DNA of 64,000 nucleotides. Origin: Piromyces finnis (lineage: Eukaryota; Neocallimastigomycota; Neocallimastigomycetes; Neocallimastigales; Neocallimastigaceae). A program made the position numbers and the translations under genes. The DNA is taken from the NCBI GenBank assembly GCA_002104945.1, contig MCFH01000005.1, forward strand, positions 372,001-436,000. The letters run 5' to 3'. Under the pieces are notes generated by a model. The model saw nothing but the letters and a program-made list of their open reading frames with translations. It searched no databases and had not been told where the DNA came from. This document shows positions 12,647-26,800 of this stretch, piece by piece (position 1 is the first letter of the stretch; each line of letters starts with the position of its first letter).

Positions 12647-12651
12647 TTAAT

Positions 12652-12702
<51 letters not shown>

Positions 12703-12704
12703 TT
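12553..12704. repeat. (TTTA)n microsatellite
   Basis: About 150 bp of TTTA tetramers, broken by one TTTG near the start and one TTAA near the middle. Confidence 0.95.
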
Positions 12705-13397
12705 ATTAATTACATTGTAAAAACTCCCTTTTGATATTCAAATTTATGTAAAATATCTTTATTAAGAAAAATTTATGAATAATTTTCAGAATATTCTATA
12801 AAAAGTCTATAAATAATTAATAATAGAGACTATTATTAAAATATAATTATAGTTTTTTTTTTAATGTTAGCATTATTATAATTAAATTAAAAGGCATCCT
12901 GTATAGGCATAAAAATAATAATTACCAGTAATATATAATAAATATTGACCTGCTTTTAGTTAATAATAACTATAAAATTTTATTCTCATTTTTAACTTTT
13001 ATTAATGATACTACCCGAAAAAAAAAATTAAATTTATTTGGTAAAAATAATTAATATAAAAACAAATATTTATATTATTTTTTAATATTATAACTTCATA
13101 ATAATATTAATTATGGAAAGTGTTGTTACACAAATATCACATTAAATATTTTTTTTAACATAATCTTCCTTTTAATTTTAATACCAAACTTTAAATATTA
13201 TATTAATGTAAATATTGTTTTTTTTTTTAAATTATAATATTTAATATTTGTTTTTAAACATATTTAAGAATATGATGAATGAAATATTATATATGAATAA
13301 TATAATTATTGAATTACATTAAAACATGTATTATAGATATTATTATTAATACTATAATTGAAATAAAATTATAAGCCATTATTACTTTAAATCCAGA

Positions 13398-13711
<314 letters not shown>

Positions 13712-16264
13712 ATTGAATAATAATACTAGTTTGTATAGAATTTTAAAATTATACATATAACGATAATTTATAAAAACATCTTTCAATGCCTTTTTTTTTA
13801 CTTATTTTATATCCATAATATAATAATATATTATATTAATATACTTTTGAAAAATTAAATTTTAGTGCTAATACATGTTAACATAAATTTTATTAGCCAT
13901 GAAACCAATATATTTTTAACTTGTAAAATCCTACTAAATATTAAATAATATATAAATAAAAGCAAATACAAAATGCATGTTTTATATGAATATTATTTTA
14001 TAAATTAATATTTAAAGAGTTATATTAAAATGATTTGTTATAAAAATAAACCATTTTTATTAAATATATTTTTTGTAGCATTTAAGGATTTAAGGTTTCT
14101 TATGATATTAATATTTAAATATTTTTTTATGTTAACCTAACAAATTTAATGTTTTTAAAAATAGTTTATTATTTTGCTAAAACAATGCCATAACTCTATT
14201 ATTTATGGTAATTATTATCAAATTGAATATAATTATTATAATTAATTAATATTGCATTAGTATTTTACTATGAGAATAAAAAAAATGCCTGATTAAAAAA
14301 GGCATCAACCTTTTATTAGTACAATTTTGCATTAAATATATATTATATTATTTAACCATTTAATACAAAAATAAAAAGTTACAAAGATAAATTAAGTTTA
14401 AATAAAACTATTAAACATAATTGTAGTTTATATTTATTTTTAATTTATAAAAGTAATAATATTAAAGTTACTATTATGTGGAACAATGTTATTAATACTT
14501 GAAACTTTCACCTTAAATAAATATAACCAATAAAGAATGAACCGTTTTAATATAAAATAATTAGGAATGAATTTTAAATATTATATTTTATATTAAAATA
14601 ATTATAGTACAAATAAATATGTATTAAAATTATATATCTTTTTTTATTTCAAAAAATGAAAAAAAAAAAAAAAAAGAATTGTAAAACACAAATTTAAAAA
14701 TAATAAATAATTGACCAATATTTTTTTTATAAAAATAAAATATAGAAAAAATGAATTTGTTTCATTTTTTCGGAGAAATATAATATAAATATGATATTTA
14801 TTCATTAATTTTATTTCATAGAAAAAGTTTTGTGAAATTTAAAGTAATATGAGATTTATTGTTATATACATTTAAGAGTTAGGTTATTCTACTCAAAATA
14901 TTTATCTTAAATTCAATAAAATGTAAATATGTATAATGGTACTATTAAAATAAAAAAAAAATTATAATCAAGCTATTATGCATTAATAATGATATAATTA
15001 GTCATAATATTATGATTCAACAATATTTAACCAATAATATTATTATATTTAATTAATATCAATAAAAAAGTTAGGTGTAACATAAATAAAAAAAATATTA
15101 GGAAATTAAAATAAATTTAATTTGTTTTATCAATCAATAATATATTTAATAAAAATTAAAAAAATAAATATTTTTGTGTTTTTTATATTAATAGGATGAT
15201 AATATATATTAAACTTTCTAAAATTATTTATTATTAGTATAAAATTATAAAATTTATTTATTTATCAATTGCAAGCTAATTATAACAACTGATAAATGTA
15301 AATATTTCCATGTATGATTATGAACAATGACATCTTTATTTCTTATTAAGCATTCTTAATATACATAAAATTATTATAGTTGAAAATCTAATTTATTATT
15401 TATTGTTATATATATTTAGAAATATCTTTTTATATAAAAAGGATGTTATTATTACTTGTTTTTCTTTTAACAAATACATTATTTTTGATTTGAATAATTA
15501 CTATTTAATAATAACTTTAATGAAATATATTCATTGTCACATATATATTACTCATACATTGTAATTGTCAAAATTTAAAAATATTTTAATAACTGAAATT
15601 AAATATTCCCTTTTTTGCTATCTTATTTATGATATAACAAATCAGTATAAGCGATGAATGAATAATAACTAATACAATATTATTTTAAATGCATACAGAA
15701 TAAGTTTATAATATAAAAAGTTTAATTATTAATATTAATATATAAAAGAATGGTATTATTTATCATGCTTTTATATTCTTTGACACACCCTTATACCTTT
15801 GTTCATTATTGTTTTATAAATATTAAAAAAAAAAAAAAAAATCAATTATAATTTATATTGGAAATATTTTATATTAAAAAAAGAATTTAATTAAATAATA
15901 TGGAAGATACTGATATTATTTGATAAAATAATAAATAAAAAAAAAATTAGTTTACTAAATATATATTTAACTTTATTTATTATTATTCAATATTTATGAT
16001 TAACTACTTTTTTTTTGAACCTTTATTAGTAAAAAAAACTATTTCTTTTTATATACTAGAATACTATATTCTTCATTACTTAAATAAAATAATGTTACAT
16101 TATTTATTATATTATTTTTGTATAGACTATTGTAAATTATAGGAAAAAAAATTATTAACCCTCTTGTAGTTTTATAATATATTTATTATTAATTTATTAT
16201 AAAGCCTATAAATAGTGTTTCATTCTTTTTCTTTTATTGATATATATTTTTTTTTTTTGAATGT

Positions 16265-16278
16265 TTCATGTTATAAGA
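16265..16278. repeat. 5' target-site duplication of the retroposed element
   Basis: TTCATGTTATAAGA, identical to 16777-16790. It abuts the composition change into the inserted element. Confidence 0.92.
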
Positions 16279-16776
16279 TTCTGGTTCGACCCCGCAGATG
16301 TCAGTGCCTGTGGATTTTCCCACTGGGTTTGCCATGGGTTGGGTTATGATATTCAGGTAAGTATAAATGAACTTTCTAATTTACTACTATGATAATAACA
16401 CTCGTCTAGCCGGCCTGAGAGGGTCTAGTGTACATGGTACATTCCAAATTAGAACTTAATAAGTGGTGACTTAGGCTATGCCAAAAACACATAATATTCC
16501 TTAATCAATTTAAGTGTAAACATTAGGGGGCGGTTGACACGTGATCAAAATTGACTATAAGAGGCTTAGTATTGTAGTTGTGAAATATCGTACAACGACA
16601 TGCATCTAATGTACATGGATTAAGTGAGCGTCGAAGCTGAAGAAACAGTATGACAGACCAGGAGGGTCACAACCACCTAGCAATAGGAATGAGCCAACGT
16701 TTCTCTAAGAACCACCATTGGAGCTAACTCTGATCGATGGGAGAAATGCACTCGGAAGTTAAAAAAAAAAAAAAAA
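16279..16776 (+). mobile_element. Poly(A)-tailed retroposed element (SINE or 5'-truncated LINE)
   Basis: A 498-bp block far less AT-rich than its surroundings, ending in 16 A residues (16761-16776). It is flanked by a perfect 14-bp direct repeat (16265-16278 and 16777-16790), the hallmark of target-primed reverse transcription. GGTTCGACCCC at 16283-16293 is an almost perfect RNA polymerase III B box. No A box lies upstream of it, since only four bases separate it from the duplication. The copy is therefore either a 5'-truncated tRNA-derived SINE or the 3' end of a LINE whose sequence happens to contain the motif. No reverse-transcriptase reading frame is present; short open frames at the 5' end stop within about 40 codons. 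The perfect duplication and intact tail suggest a recent insertion. The family is unknown to me. Confidence 0.88.
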
Positions 16777-16790
16777 TTCATGTTATAAGA
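16777..16790. repeat. 3' target-site duplication of the retroposed element
   Basis: Exact copy of 16265-16278, directly after the poly(A) tail. Confidence 0.92.
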
Positions 16791-17660
16791 AAACTAATAT
16801 AAGTTTTACATTTATTAATATAATAATTAAAAATAATAATTTTTATAATTGTATTATTATTTCAAAAATTTCAAAGCCACTTTACATATTATATAATAAT
16901 ATAAACGTATAAATGATATACTTAATTTCTATTTTTATAATAAATAACATTTTTATGACTATTAATATTATCTCAATAAAACAAAGTTTTTTTTTTGTTA
17001 CTAGACAATTAATGCATTTAATAAAAAAAATTACAATATATATGTAATAAATAAAATATATTCTAATTAAGTATTAAAAATTAAAAGGTTTACAGTTAAT
17101 ACTATTATTTATTTATCAATCACTATTGTTAGATTAATTACTGTTATTAATATTTTTGATTTATTTATATTATTTAGAAATAGCTAAAAAAAAGGATTTT
17201 TTGAATGCTAGAATTAAATAATTAAATATATATTATTATTATCATATTATCATTATACATAGAATATTCAGTTATTATTAAATATTTTAAACATGGTAAG
17301 ACAAATTAAACGATTTTAACTACCTTTACACTGGAAATTCAAATGGTTATAAAAATTGAGTAGAAAATTTAGATATTAATAAACAAAATTTAAAGAAATT
17401 TTTACAAAAAAAATCCATACAAAATATATAAAATATATTAAAGGTTACTAAGTTCAAAAAAGGAAACTTTAAAAAAAATAAAAATAATTTATAAATTAAG
17501 TATATATTTTAAAAAATTTACATAAAAACTAAAATAGAAATAAAATTTCAATAATTTAAAAGAATTTAAAAAACTTAAAAAACTCATTTTATTCAAAACA
17601 AATTATTTCAAATATTTTTAAGTAATTTTATTATATTTTTTAAATTAAATATTATTGAAA
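16791..17660. other. AT-rich intergenic, no gene seen
   Basis: Lies between the retroposed element and the 3' end of the U4 RNA gene. No coding signal was seen. Confidence 0.45.
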
Positions 17661-17799
17661 TATCGGCCAGAGGCCGTTCCAAAAATTGCGATCCGCCTTG
17701 TTAAAGGCGTCTCGCGGTGATTGGTTAAAAGTTTTCAATCAGCAATAATCCAGCCTCAGTTATTACTTCACAGGTATGGATATGCTCCAGTGCAAGGTT
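17661..17799 (-). ncRNA. U4: U4 spliceosomal snRNA
   Basis: Read on the minus strand, this less AT-rich island has the parts of U4 in order. A 5' segment with TTGCACTGG (compare TTGCGCAGTGG in animals) comes first. A kink-turn stem-loop follows (TGA, AGT, AATA, ACT, GAG at about 17754-17772), the 15.5K/Snu13 binding type. The U6-pairing and central region reads GATTATTGCTGATTGAAAAC, nearly identical to metazoan U4. The 3' stem-loop is CGCCTT-TAAC-AAGGCG (17694-17709), with an outer GCGA/TCGC helix across a 2x2 internal loop. An Sm site AATTTTTGG (17679-17687) precedes a terminal hairpin CGGCC-TCT-GGCCG (17664-17676). Length is about 139 nt, against about 140-145 nt for U4 elsewhere. The RNA pairs with U6 in the U4/U6.U5 tri-snRNP. 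The exact 5' end is uncertain by about 10 nt. Confidence 0.93.
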
Positions 17800-18192
17800 G
17801 AAGATTCAATATAGCAGCAGAAAATTGTTTATATTTATACATTTTAAATTTATTATTATTATCAGAATGGTTGTGAATGTATTTTTATTTTTTTTGATTG
17901 GGTAAAAATTCAATATAAATTTTAATGAATTTTATATTAATTATTTTATTATATTAAAAAGTTAAATCTTAAAATTAATAAAATTTAAAATTTTAAAAAA
18001 CATAAATATATTTAAAATGAGCATAAATTCTAAATATATAATATATAGCATATGATATTAAAATGATTAATTGTTTTTTAAAAATGCATAATATTATAGG
18101 TCAAAGTTAAATTTTCATTTTCAAAAATTTATATAATTAATTAATTTATTTTTTTTTTTCTCTTTCTTTTAATAAAGTTAATTCGGGCTAAA
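17800..18192. other. Divergent intergenic region between U4 and the Cdc2 gene
   Basis: About 390 bp of AT-rich DNA that should hold the U4 promoter (minus strand) and the Cdc2 kinase promoter (plus strand). No recognisable element stands out. Confidence 0.4.
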
Positions 18193-20580
<2,388 letters not shown>

Positions 20581-21196
20581 ATAATAATAACACAAAAATA
20601 CAAAAATATGATAATAAAAAACAAGATAACTTTTATATATATAGATAAAATTATATCCTAATATTAAAATATTTATTAATCCAAAAATTAATAATCTATA
20701 TATATATTTCTCTAATTTTAATTTGAATAAATCATTGCTATATTATCTATGTATCTATTATTATTTTTATTTCTTTTTTGTTTTGTTTTAATTAATATTA
20801 TAACTAGTATTAATATTTAAATTTATTCAATTAAAACAAATTTATCATATTAATTTGCATAATTACCACACACTACAACATTATTATATTATTGATAAAT
20901 CATAAATTATTAAAAAAAAAAAAAAAATTTTAAAAAAAAAAAAAAAATTAATTTATTGTGTAACTTAATAAAATATTATTTAACTAATTAAAAAATGAAT
21001 TTTTTATTTAATCATTATCAATTTTCTAATATATTAATTTTAATAAGGTATACAACAGAAGTATATTTTATTTATAGTATTTATTCAAGATCTTTAATAA
21101 TAGTAGTTTTTTTTAACATTTTAGATAAGGACTTTTCCAGCTATATATTGAATAATTATAAGTTTAGTAGCATAATAAAATTAAAATAGTATTAAA
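20581..21196. other. Convergent intergenic region
   Basis: 3' UTRs of the Cdc2 kinase (plus) and the CDK5RAP3-like gene (minus) meet here, with poly(A) runs at about 20912-20947. A short plus-strand open frame at 20995-21189 shows no family resemblance and overlaps the end of the opposite gene's 3' UTR. I do not call it. Confidence 0.45.
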
Positions 21197-23353
21197 TTAA
21201 TATTGATGGAAAAAAAAGTGTTTTAATATATTATTAATACTAATACTTGCATTGGATTTCAAATCATCAGTATAAGACTGAAGAATCTTAATACATTCAT
21301 TTTTATTATATTGTATTTTTTGTAATTCTTGAATTCTTTGATTGTTCTTTTCAATTTTATTTTCTTGGTAATGAAGTAGATGAACTTTACTATTTAAATT
21401 ATTTAAAATTTCATATTGATATCTTTCAAATATTAAATAAATTAAAATAATAATTATATTATTATTAATATCACAAATAATAATTAAGAATATTTATCTA
21501 TATTTAATTATAATAATAAATTTACCCTTTTGAAAAAGCTTTTAACCATGTTTCATTAAAAACTTCAAAACTATTAATAATTTCTTTTAATTGATTTATT
21601 AATAAAAGTAATGATTTAGATGTTTGTTTTCTAATAATAGCAGGTGAATGTTGTAATATATAAGATGCTATCAAATTCGTATTAGAATAATTTGTTAACT
21701 CTTGATACTTTTGAGAAATGAAATAAAATAGCTAAAATAAAATAAAAAAAAAAATTAAAATAAAATAGATATATTAAATAATTAGAAATTTCTTTTAATT
21801 TTATTAAATTATAAAAGATAAAAAAAAAAAAAAAGTAGTTTATAGTGATCAATGAATAATAGTTACTTGTTTTATATCTGTAAAAATATGATTTCTTATG
21901 CTATTATTATATAATATATTTATATCTTTTTCGCTTTTTGGGCTTAAAGTTACCGTATTTTCTTTAATATTTGATATATTAAAGAACACTTTATAGTCAT
22001 TTATTGATGTATTACCCTTTGTAATTAAATAATCTAAATTTATTAAAACGTTAGTATTGTTACTTTCATTATCTTCATTATCTTCAATATTTTCCTATTA
22101 ATTTATTTAATTTATAATATATATACATTGTTTACATTGTTAAAAAAAAAAAGGTATTTATATATAAATAAGTAAATTACTATAAGAATTTTTATATTAT
22201 TATTATTTATATATAATTTTTAATCTGAAAATAAATATATTACATATATTCATCAACTTACTTTTTTTGTTAAGTTTTCCACTGCTTTGTAATACTGAAT
22301 AGCTTCTTTAATTTCGTTTGTTCTAATTTTATCTAGAATTTGATTTGATAGAACATCTAAATATTGATTATAGAAAGAAAGATATTCATTTTTAGATATT
22401 AACTCGACATCATTCTGATTGATCTTAACATTTTTATTTAAAATATCTTCATTTGAAATTATAGATTTCCATTCGTTAATTAATTTTTGATTTTCTTTTT
22501 CTAAAATGGTATTTGAATTTTCTATATTTTTTATGTAATTATTTATGGTTTGCTGGTCTTTTTTTAAATTGCGACTATTTTTAAAAATATTATTGAATAT
22601 ATATAGAATGTTAATATAAAACTAGAACAAAGATAAAATTTAATTATTTTCATTAAAAGTTGATTTTATAGATATATTATATTTACAGTTGAAATTGATG
22701 ACAACTATTATATATTCTGATAGTTTCGGAAATCCAACAATTATTAGTTTCCCAATTAGCTTTTATACTAAGACTTTTATTAACTCTATCTGAATTATAT
22801 TTTCCAAATAAGGTTTTATCACCACTATCTAATTGTTTTAATGCTTGGATAATGGATAATAAATCATAATAATTTATTCCTTTTTAAAAATATTAAAATT
22901 AATAATATATTAATATTTTAATACTGTTATTATGTTATTATAATGATAATATTTGAAAATATATATATATAAATATTAAAACAGCTGAAATTTAAAAATT
23001 TTCAACCTAATTTATAATTAATTTTAGCAGAATCAATAAATTTTTAATACTAATAAATTATATATTATTATTTTTATTATTATATATCCATGAACAAAAT
23101 ATTTTAGTATATAATACTAAAAAAATAAATATATTAATAAAAAATAAATCATACCATAGTCTTTATATCTTTGATGTATTTGGTCAAAACAAGACTCTTT
23201 TAATTCTTCTAATAATTCTTTTAAATCAATTGAACTTGAGGCAATTTGATTATACCAATTACTTTTTATATAATCTTTTCTAATTAAATAATCCAAAATT
23301 TCATTCTCCGGGATAATAATTTGATTTTTTGTTTCTTCAATGATTTTATTCAT
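21197..23353 (-). CDS. CDK5RAP3: CDK5RAP3 (C53/LZAP) homologue
   Basis: Six exons in transcript order: 23155-23353 (ATG 23351-23353), 22687-22879, 22262-22574, 21867-22094, 21526-21731 and 21197-21422. Splices are GT-AG and the total is 1365 nt, 454 residues (human about 506). The first 120 residues match the CDK5RAP3 signature in order: hydrophobic-LDYLIRKDYIKSNW near residues 17-33 (compare LLDWLVDRRHCSLKW), then INYYDLLSIIQAL, then KTLFGKYNSDRV (compare KNIFGRYSSQRM). The middle is Asn/Lys-rich and diverged; the C terminus is a long coiled coil (LNNLNSKVHLLHYQENKIEKN). In animals and plants the protein works with the UFM1 ligase UFL1 on the ER in ribosome UFMylation and ER-phagy, and affects CDK1 and checkpoint signalling. 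The acidic Trp-containing UFIM/shuffled-AIM repeats of animal C53 were not found. Family assignment is from the N terminus. Confidence 0.8.
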
Positions 23354-23865
23354 TATGATATTTACTTTTTTTTTTACATATATATATTTATTATATTTAT
23401 TATTTGTTTGTTTTTGTTTTATAATCTATTATTATTAATATTATTTTTTATTTCCAATAAAAATTTGGATTATCTTTTATATGTTATAAATTAATTTAAT
23501 TAAAATTTATATAAAATAAAGCTTAATTTACTAATAAATCTAATAAATAATCATTATTAATTATTGCAATTGTAGAAAAAGTAAAAAGTAATTACATATT
23601 GTATAATAAAATATAAATTTTATTTGATTTTATTATATAAAAATTATGTTTTGGTAAGCGTAATATTTATAAAAATAAATTTCATTATTTTTAAAGATAT
23701 TTAAATTAAAAAGATATATTGAAATAAAATATGATTATAGATATATTTAATAGTATAGTAATATAATTTAAAGAGAAAAAAAATAATAAATATATGTATA
23801 TATAACTAATTTATACAATTCAAATATTATAACTATATTTTTTTTTTAGTTAGCTTCATTGAAAT
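23354..23865. other. AT-rich intergenic between two minus-strand genes
   Basis: About 0.5 kb holding the promoter of the CDK5RAP3-like gene and the 3' UTR of the RhoGAP gene. Nothing else was seen. Confidence 0.4.
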
Positions 23866-26800
23866 TTAAACCTTATTATTAGGATTTTTTCGAAGCTTTT
23901 TCGAGCTATTATGCTCAATACTTAAATCACTACTAGGACTACAACTATTATCATTATTTCCAACAGAAGATTTTCCATTGATAATTTTATTATTATTATA
24001 CTGTACTTCTCCACGACCATGTTTAACACTTCCATTTTTTACAATATTTTCATTATTCACTGATAATGAAATTGTTGTTTGAACATCAACATTTGGGTTT
24101 GGATTTGGATTAGGTCTTAAAACAGAAAATGAAGTAGCTTCTTTTTTATTACAAGAATGAACACTAAAATATTTTAAATCTTCATTTGTATTGGTAGATT
24201 GTACGGTGTTTATATCATTTCCTGAAATGATAGCATTTAATTGTGATTTAATATTTGTATGTACAGCAGATTGATTAGGTGAGGATGGTGATTGTGGTGG
24301 TGTAAGTGGTAAAGTAGCAACATTATAAGAAGATCTCTTAATATTTTTATTAATTTTAACATTTAAATTGTTAGCTATCATATTATTGATCATATTTTTA
24401 TTACTGGGTTTTTCATCACTAGTTAACGCAGGAGAAAACTTTAATTTATCATTAATTAGTTGAGGTGAATTTTTGGTTAGAATATAATCACCATTGGTAC
24501 TATTACTATATTTTGAACTTTTCTCATCATCAGTTTCTTCGCTATCGCTAAAAATATTATTTATAGCCATAAATGGTATATGTAAATTATTTTTCTTGGT
24601 CTTATAATTTTTATTACTAAAATCAGGAACTTCCTGAAGTATCTTTAACAAAATATTATCTGATCTAGAAATATGGAATTCAGAATCATGATCAATAATA
24701 AATTTAACAATTGAAGTTGTAATTTCATAATCTTTTAAAGTAGGTTCTGTATTCATTGGCTTCAAAAGATTTGGTGCAAAAACTTTCGCAAGATTGCTTG
24801 AATTCATTTGATTATACTCACTAAATTTAGTGACCAGATTAAATAAATCAAATAAATATTCTAATAATATTAAATAATTTCTTGGAAGCATCATTAAAAA
24901 TAATTGTAAAATTTTAATACGATCATTTTCACCTTCATAACTATTATAGTATCGCAATAGTGGTAAGTAGATTTCATTTGGGAATAATGAATCTGGTAAG
25001 CTACGAATATAGAGTTTTAATAAACCAGCAATGTCATAAACACTTAGATTTTCAAAAGTATCGGGACCAAGATATGGTGGCTCATCAAATGATTTTACAG
25101 AAGCTTGAATTCTTCTTTCATTGCCATTAACTCTAAAAATACCCTCCTTTTTTAAACCATACTTTTTCAAATATTGAATGCATTTATAAACAATAATTGG
25201 AATTCTTCTTGGATTTTCTTCATCTGTAGAATCTAATGAAACAGACGCATAGAGAATTGAAGTATTTAGTGGTGTTTTAAAAACAGAACATGATAAAGAA
25301 TTCTTTGTTTCTTTTTTCCAGTAAGACCACCATTTAGGAGCTAATCCATTCTTATTTTTAGCCTTTTGTTGTAAGGCCTTCAATACATCCTTTTTAATAT
25401 AGGATGAACTTTCAGGATAACTTTGTTTTAATTGTTTATAAGATACTTCTTGTAAATAATTTAATTCCTTAATATTTAACTTTTTATAGCACTTTACATA
25501 AAATTGTTTACCATCAATATCATCATTCAAATTAATCTTATCAACAATCTTTTTATTACCTCTATCAAGAGTATGATTAAAATATTGAACATTTCCATTA
25601 TTATCAGATTCAGAACTACCATTACTACTATTATTACTTCCATATGATACATTTTCGATATTTAATTTATTGTTTACTTTATCAGTTGGACACTCACTTC
25701 TTCTTGTGAATTTTTGATCCTTTTCTATAAGAAGCGGAGAAGGCGATGAAAGTTTTTTCATATGACCAACAACAGGATGTTTATTTGAAGATTCTTTAAC
25801 AGATTTAGTTTGAGAAATATAATTATTATTGAGAGTAAACTCATTATCCTCAACTTGCAAAGTCAGTTTGGTAATATTATCAGGATATGAAGAATAACTA
25901 CTAATTATTATTTCATCTTCCAGAGTAGTATTGCTACTACTATTGGTGTTATTAGATTGATTATTAATATTTTCATTACTCATATTATTACTACTTGTAT
26001 TATTATCATTATTTTGTTCATCTACATCCTTTCCTTTAATAATCTGATTCTTATCATCATTAAAAGAAACATTTCTTTTATGACGAATATGCGTAGAACG
26101 ATCTAATGTTGAATGATTTCTATCATTTTTTGAACTTTCTAATATATTTTTTGATACTGATAAAGTTGAATCTTGTTGATTTTGAATAATAGGTACAGAA
26201 ATTTTAAAATCTGGTGAGATATTATTATTAACTGGCACATTGGAAATGCCATCATTAGTATTAGAGTTATCATTAAGATATGGAGATGGTGAGGAAACAG
26301 AAGAATTTGACGGTAATGCATAAAGGTCATCATATTTATTAGACTTGATTGAATTATTACCATTTTGAATTTGTTCTTGTAATTGTTCTTTAAACTGATG
26401 TTCTATATTATATGAAGAAACTCTTTTATTAATAGTAGAGCTATTTATTTGGCTTTGTTTGTCCTCACCTTGGGATGTTGGAGAAACTGCAATAGTAGAA
26501 GATACTTTTGGAATAGTTTGAATAGAATGAACAGATAAAGTAGGCGAATTAGTAATAGAAGCGGCATAAGTGATAGGTGGTGTACGAGCTAATGACTTGT
26601 AATTGAATGAATTCATTGGCATTTCTGGATGACTGCTTCTACCTAATTTTTCATTTGCCAATATTGGATTGTTACTACTACTAATTTGATTTAATGATGC
26701 ACTATTATATCCCAATATGGAATTATTTCTTTTTGGTGATGTTGCCATTGCTGATGATAATCTTGGTGATGATATAACTTGTGAATTTAATTTTGATGAA

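Noticed and set aside
16279-16440. Possible tRNA gene or short protein frames at the 5' end of the retroposed element
   Set aside because: The B box is present, but there is no acceptor stem, A box or cloverleaf; the open frames are short and unsupported.
17661-17799. Plus-strand structured RNA
   Set aside because: Hairpins fold on either strand, but the Sm site, kink-turn and U6-pairing block make sense only on the minus strand as U4.
20995-21189. Plus-strand open frame of 64 codons
   Set aside because: Lies in the shared 3' region of two convergent genes; composition is that of intergenic DNA.
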